Shown here: piece after piece, positions 49,069 to 49,240 of the stretch
How the letters are laid out: each line of letters opens with the position of its first letter
Numbering within the stretch: the first letter of the stretch is position 1
Assembly (NCBI GenBank): GCA_023380795.1
Contig: JAMCSF010000024.1
Location: 1 to 49,240, forward strand
DNA length: 49,240 nucleotides
Direction: 5' to 3'
Source of the DNA: Candidatus Martarchaeota archaeon
GTDB taxonomy: Archaea; Micrarchaeota; Micrarchaeia; Micrarchaeales; Micrarchaeaceae
Made by a program: the position numbers and the translations under genes
The notes under the pieces: model-generated
What the model was told of the DNA's origin: nothing
The model's input: the letters and a program-made list of their open reading frames with translations, nothing else
Database searches by the model: none

Positions 49069-49240
49069 ATGGGAAAAGACAAAGTCAAAATAACAAACAT
49101 GGTCAAGTTTTATACATTAGCACTTTTGTATGAGAAACCTAGACATGGATACGAGATAATTAAAAGCCTAAGTAATACCCTGAACAAAGGAGTGAGTGCT
49201 GGGGAAATATACCCTTTTCTAGAACTACTCTTTGCCCTTA
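49069..49240 (+). CDS. PadR-family transcriptional regulator (truncated by window end)
   Basis: Translation from ATG at 49069: MGKDKVKITNMVKFYTLALLYEKPRHGYEIIKSLSNTLNKGVSAGEIYPFLELLFAL. Confidence 0.75.
   Translation, partial: MGKDKVKITNMVKFYTLALLYEKPRHGYEIIKSLSNTLNKGVSAGEIYPFLELLFAL

Overview
This is a 49 kb archaeal chromosome segment. Archaeal ribosomal proteins, TFE, aIF2-alpha, RadA, GINS, a thermosome and AglB/STT3 all support this. The small compact gene set, heavy ATA usage and a sulfocyanin-like cupredoxin suggest a DPANN/Micrarchaeota-like acidophile, but that placement is inference. The left 0-27 kb is mostly core information processing: DHH, Mre11, L14e-cmk-L34e-EMC3/DUF106-adkA, thermosome, bacterial-type gyrase BA, radA, aIF2a, L44e, GINS, TFE, L15e-Pcc1-L3-L4-L23-L2-S19-L22-S3, and aglB. 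The right part is more accessory. It contains an ECF transporter whose double ATPase is fused to a phosphoribosyltransferase-like domain, a thymidine kinase, an S66 peptidase, and a HerA/VirB4-like ATPase with a C-terminal PD-(D/E)XK-like domain. It also holds an NRAMP-like transporter, a palindrome-dense noncoding block beside a tRNA-like locus, and a Cys-rich/sulfocyanin gene group divergent from a PadR-type regulator. I read four confident tRNAs: Gly-CCC with intron, initiator Met, Ile-UAU and Ser-UGA with intron. A fifth locus is tRNA-like but I could not fold it. The best candidates for something undescribed are the ECF-PRTase fusion with a structured intergenic RNA, the tRNA-Ile(UAU), and the palindromic block next to the Cys-rich redox/metal locus. 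All family calls come from reading motifs by eye; no database search was run.
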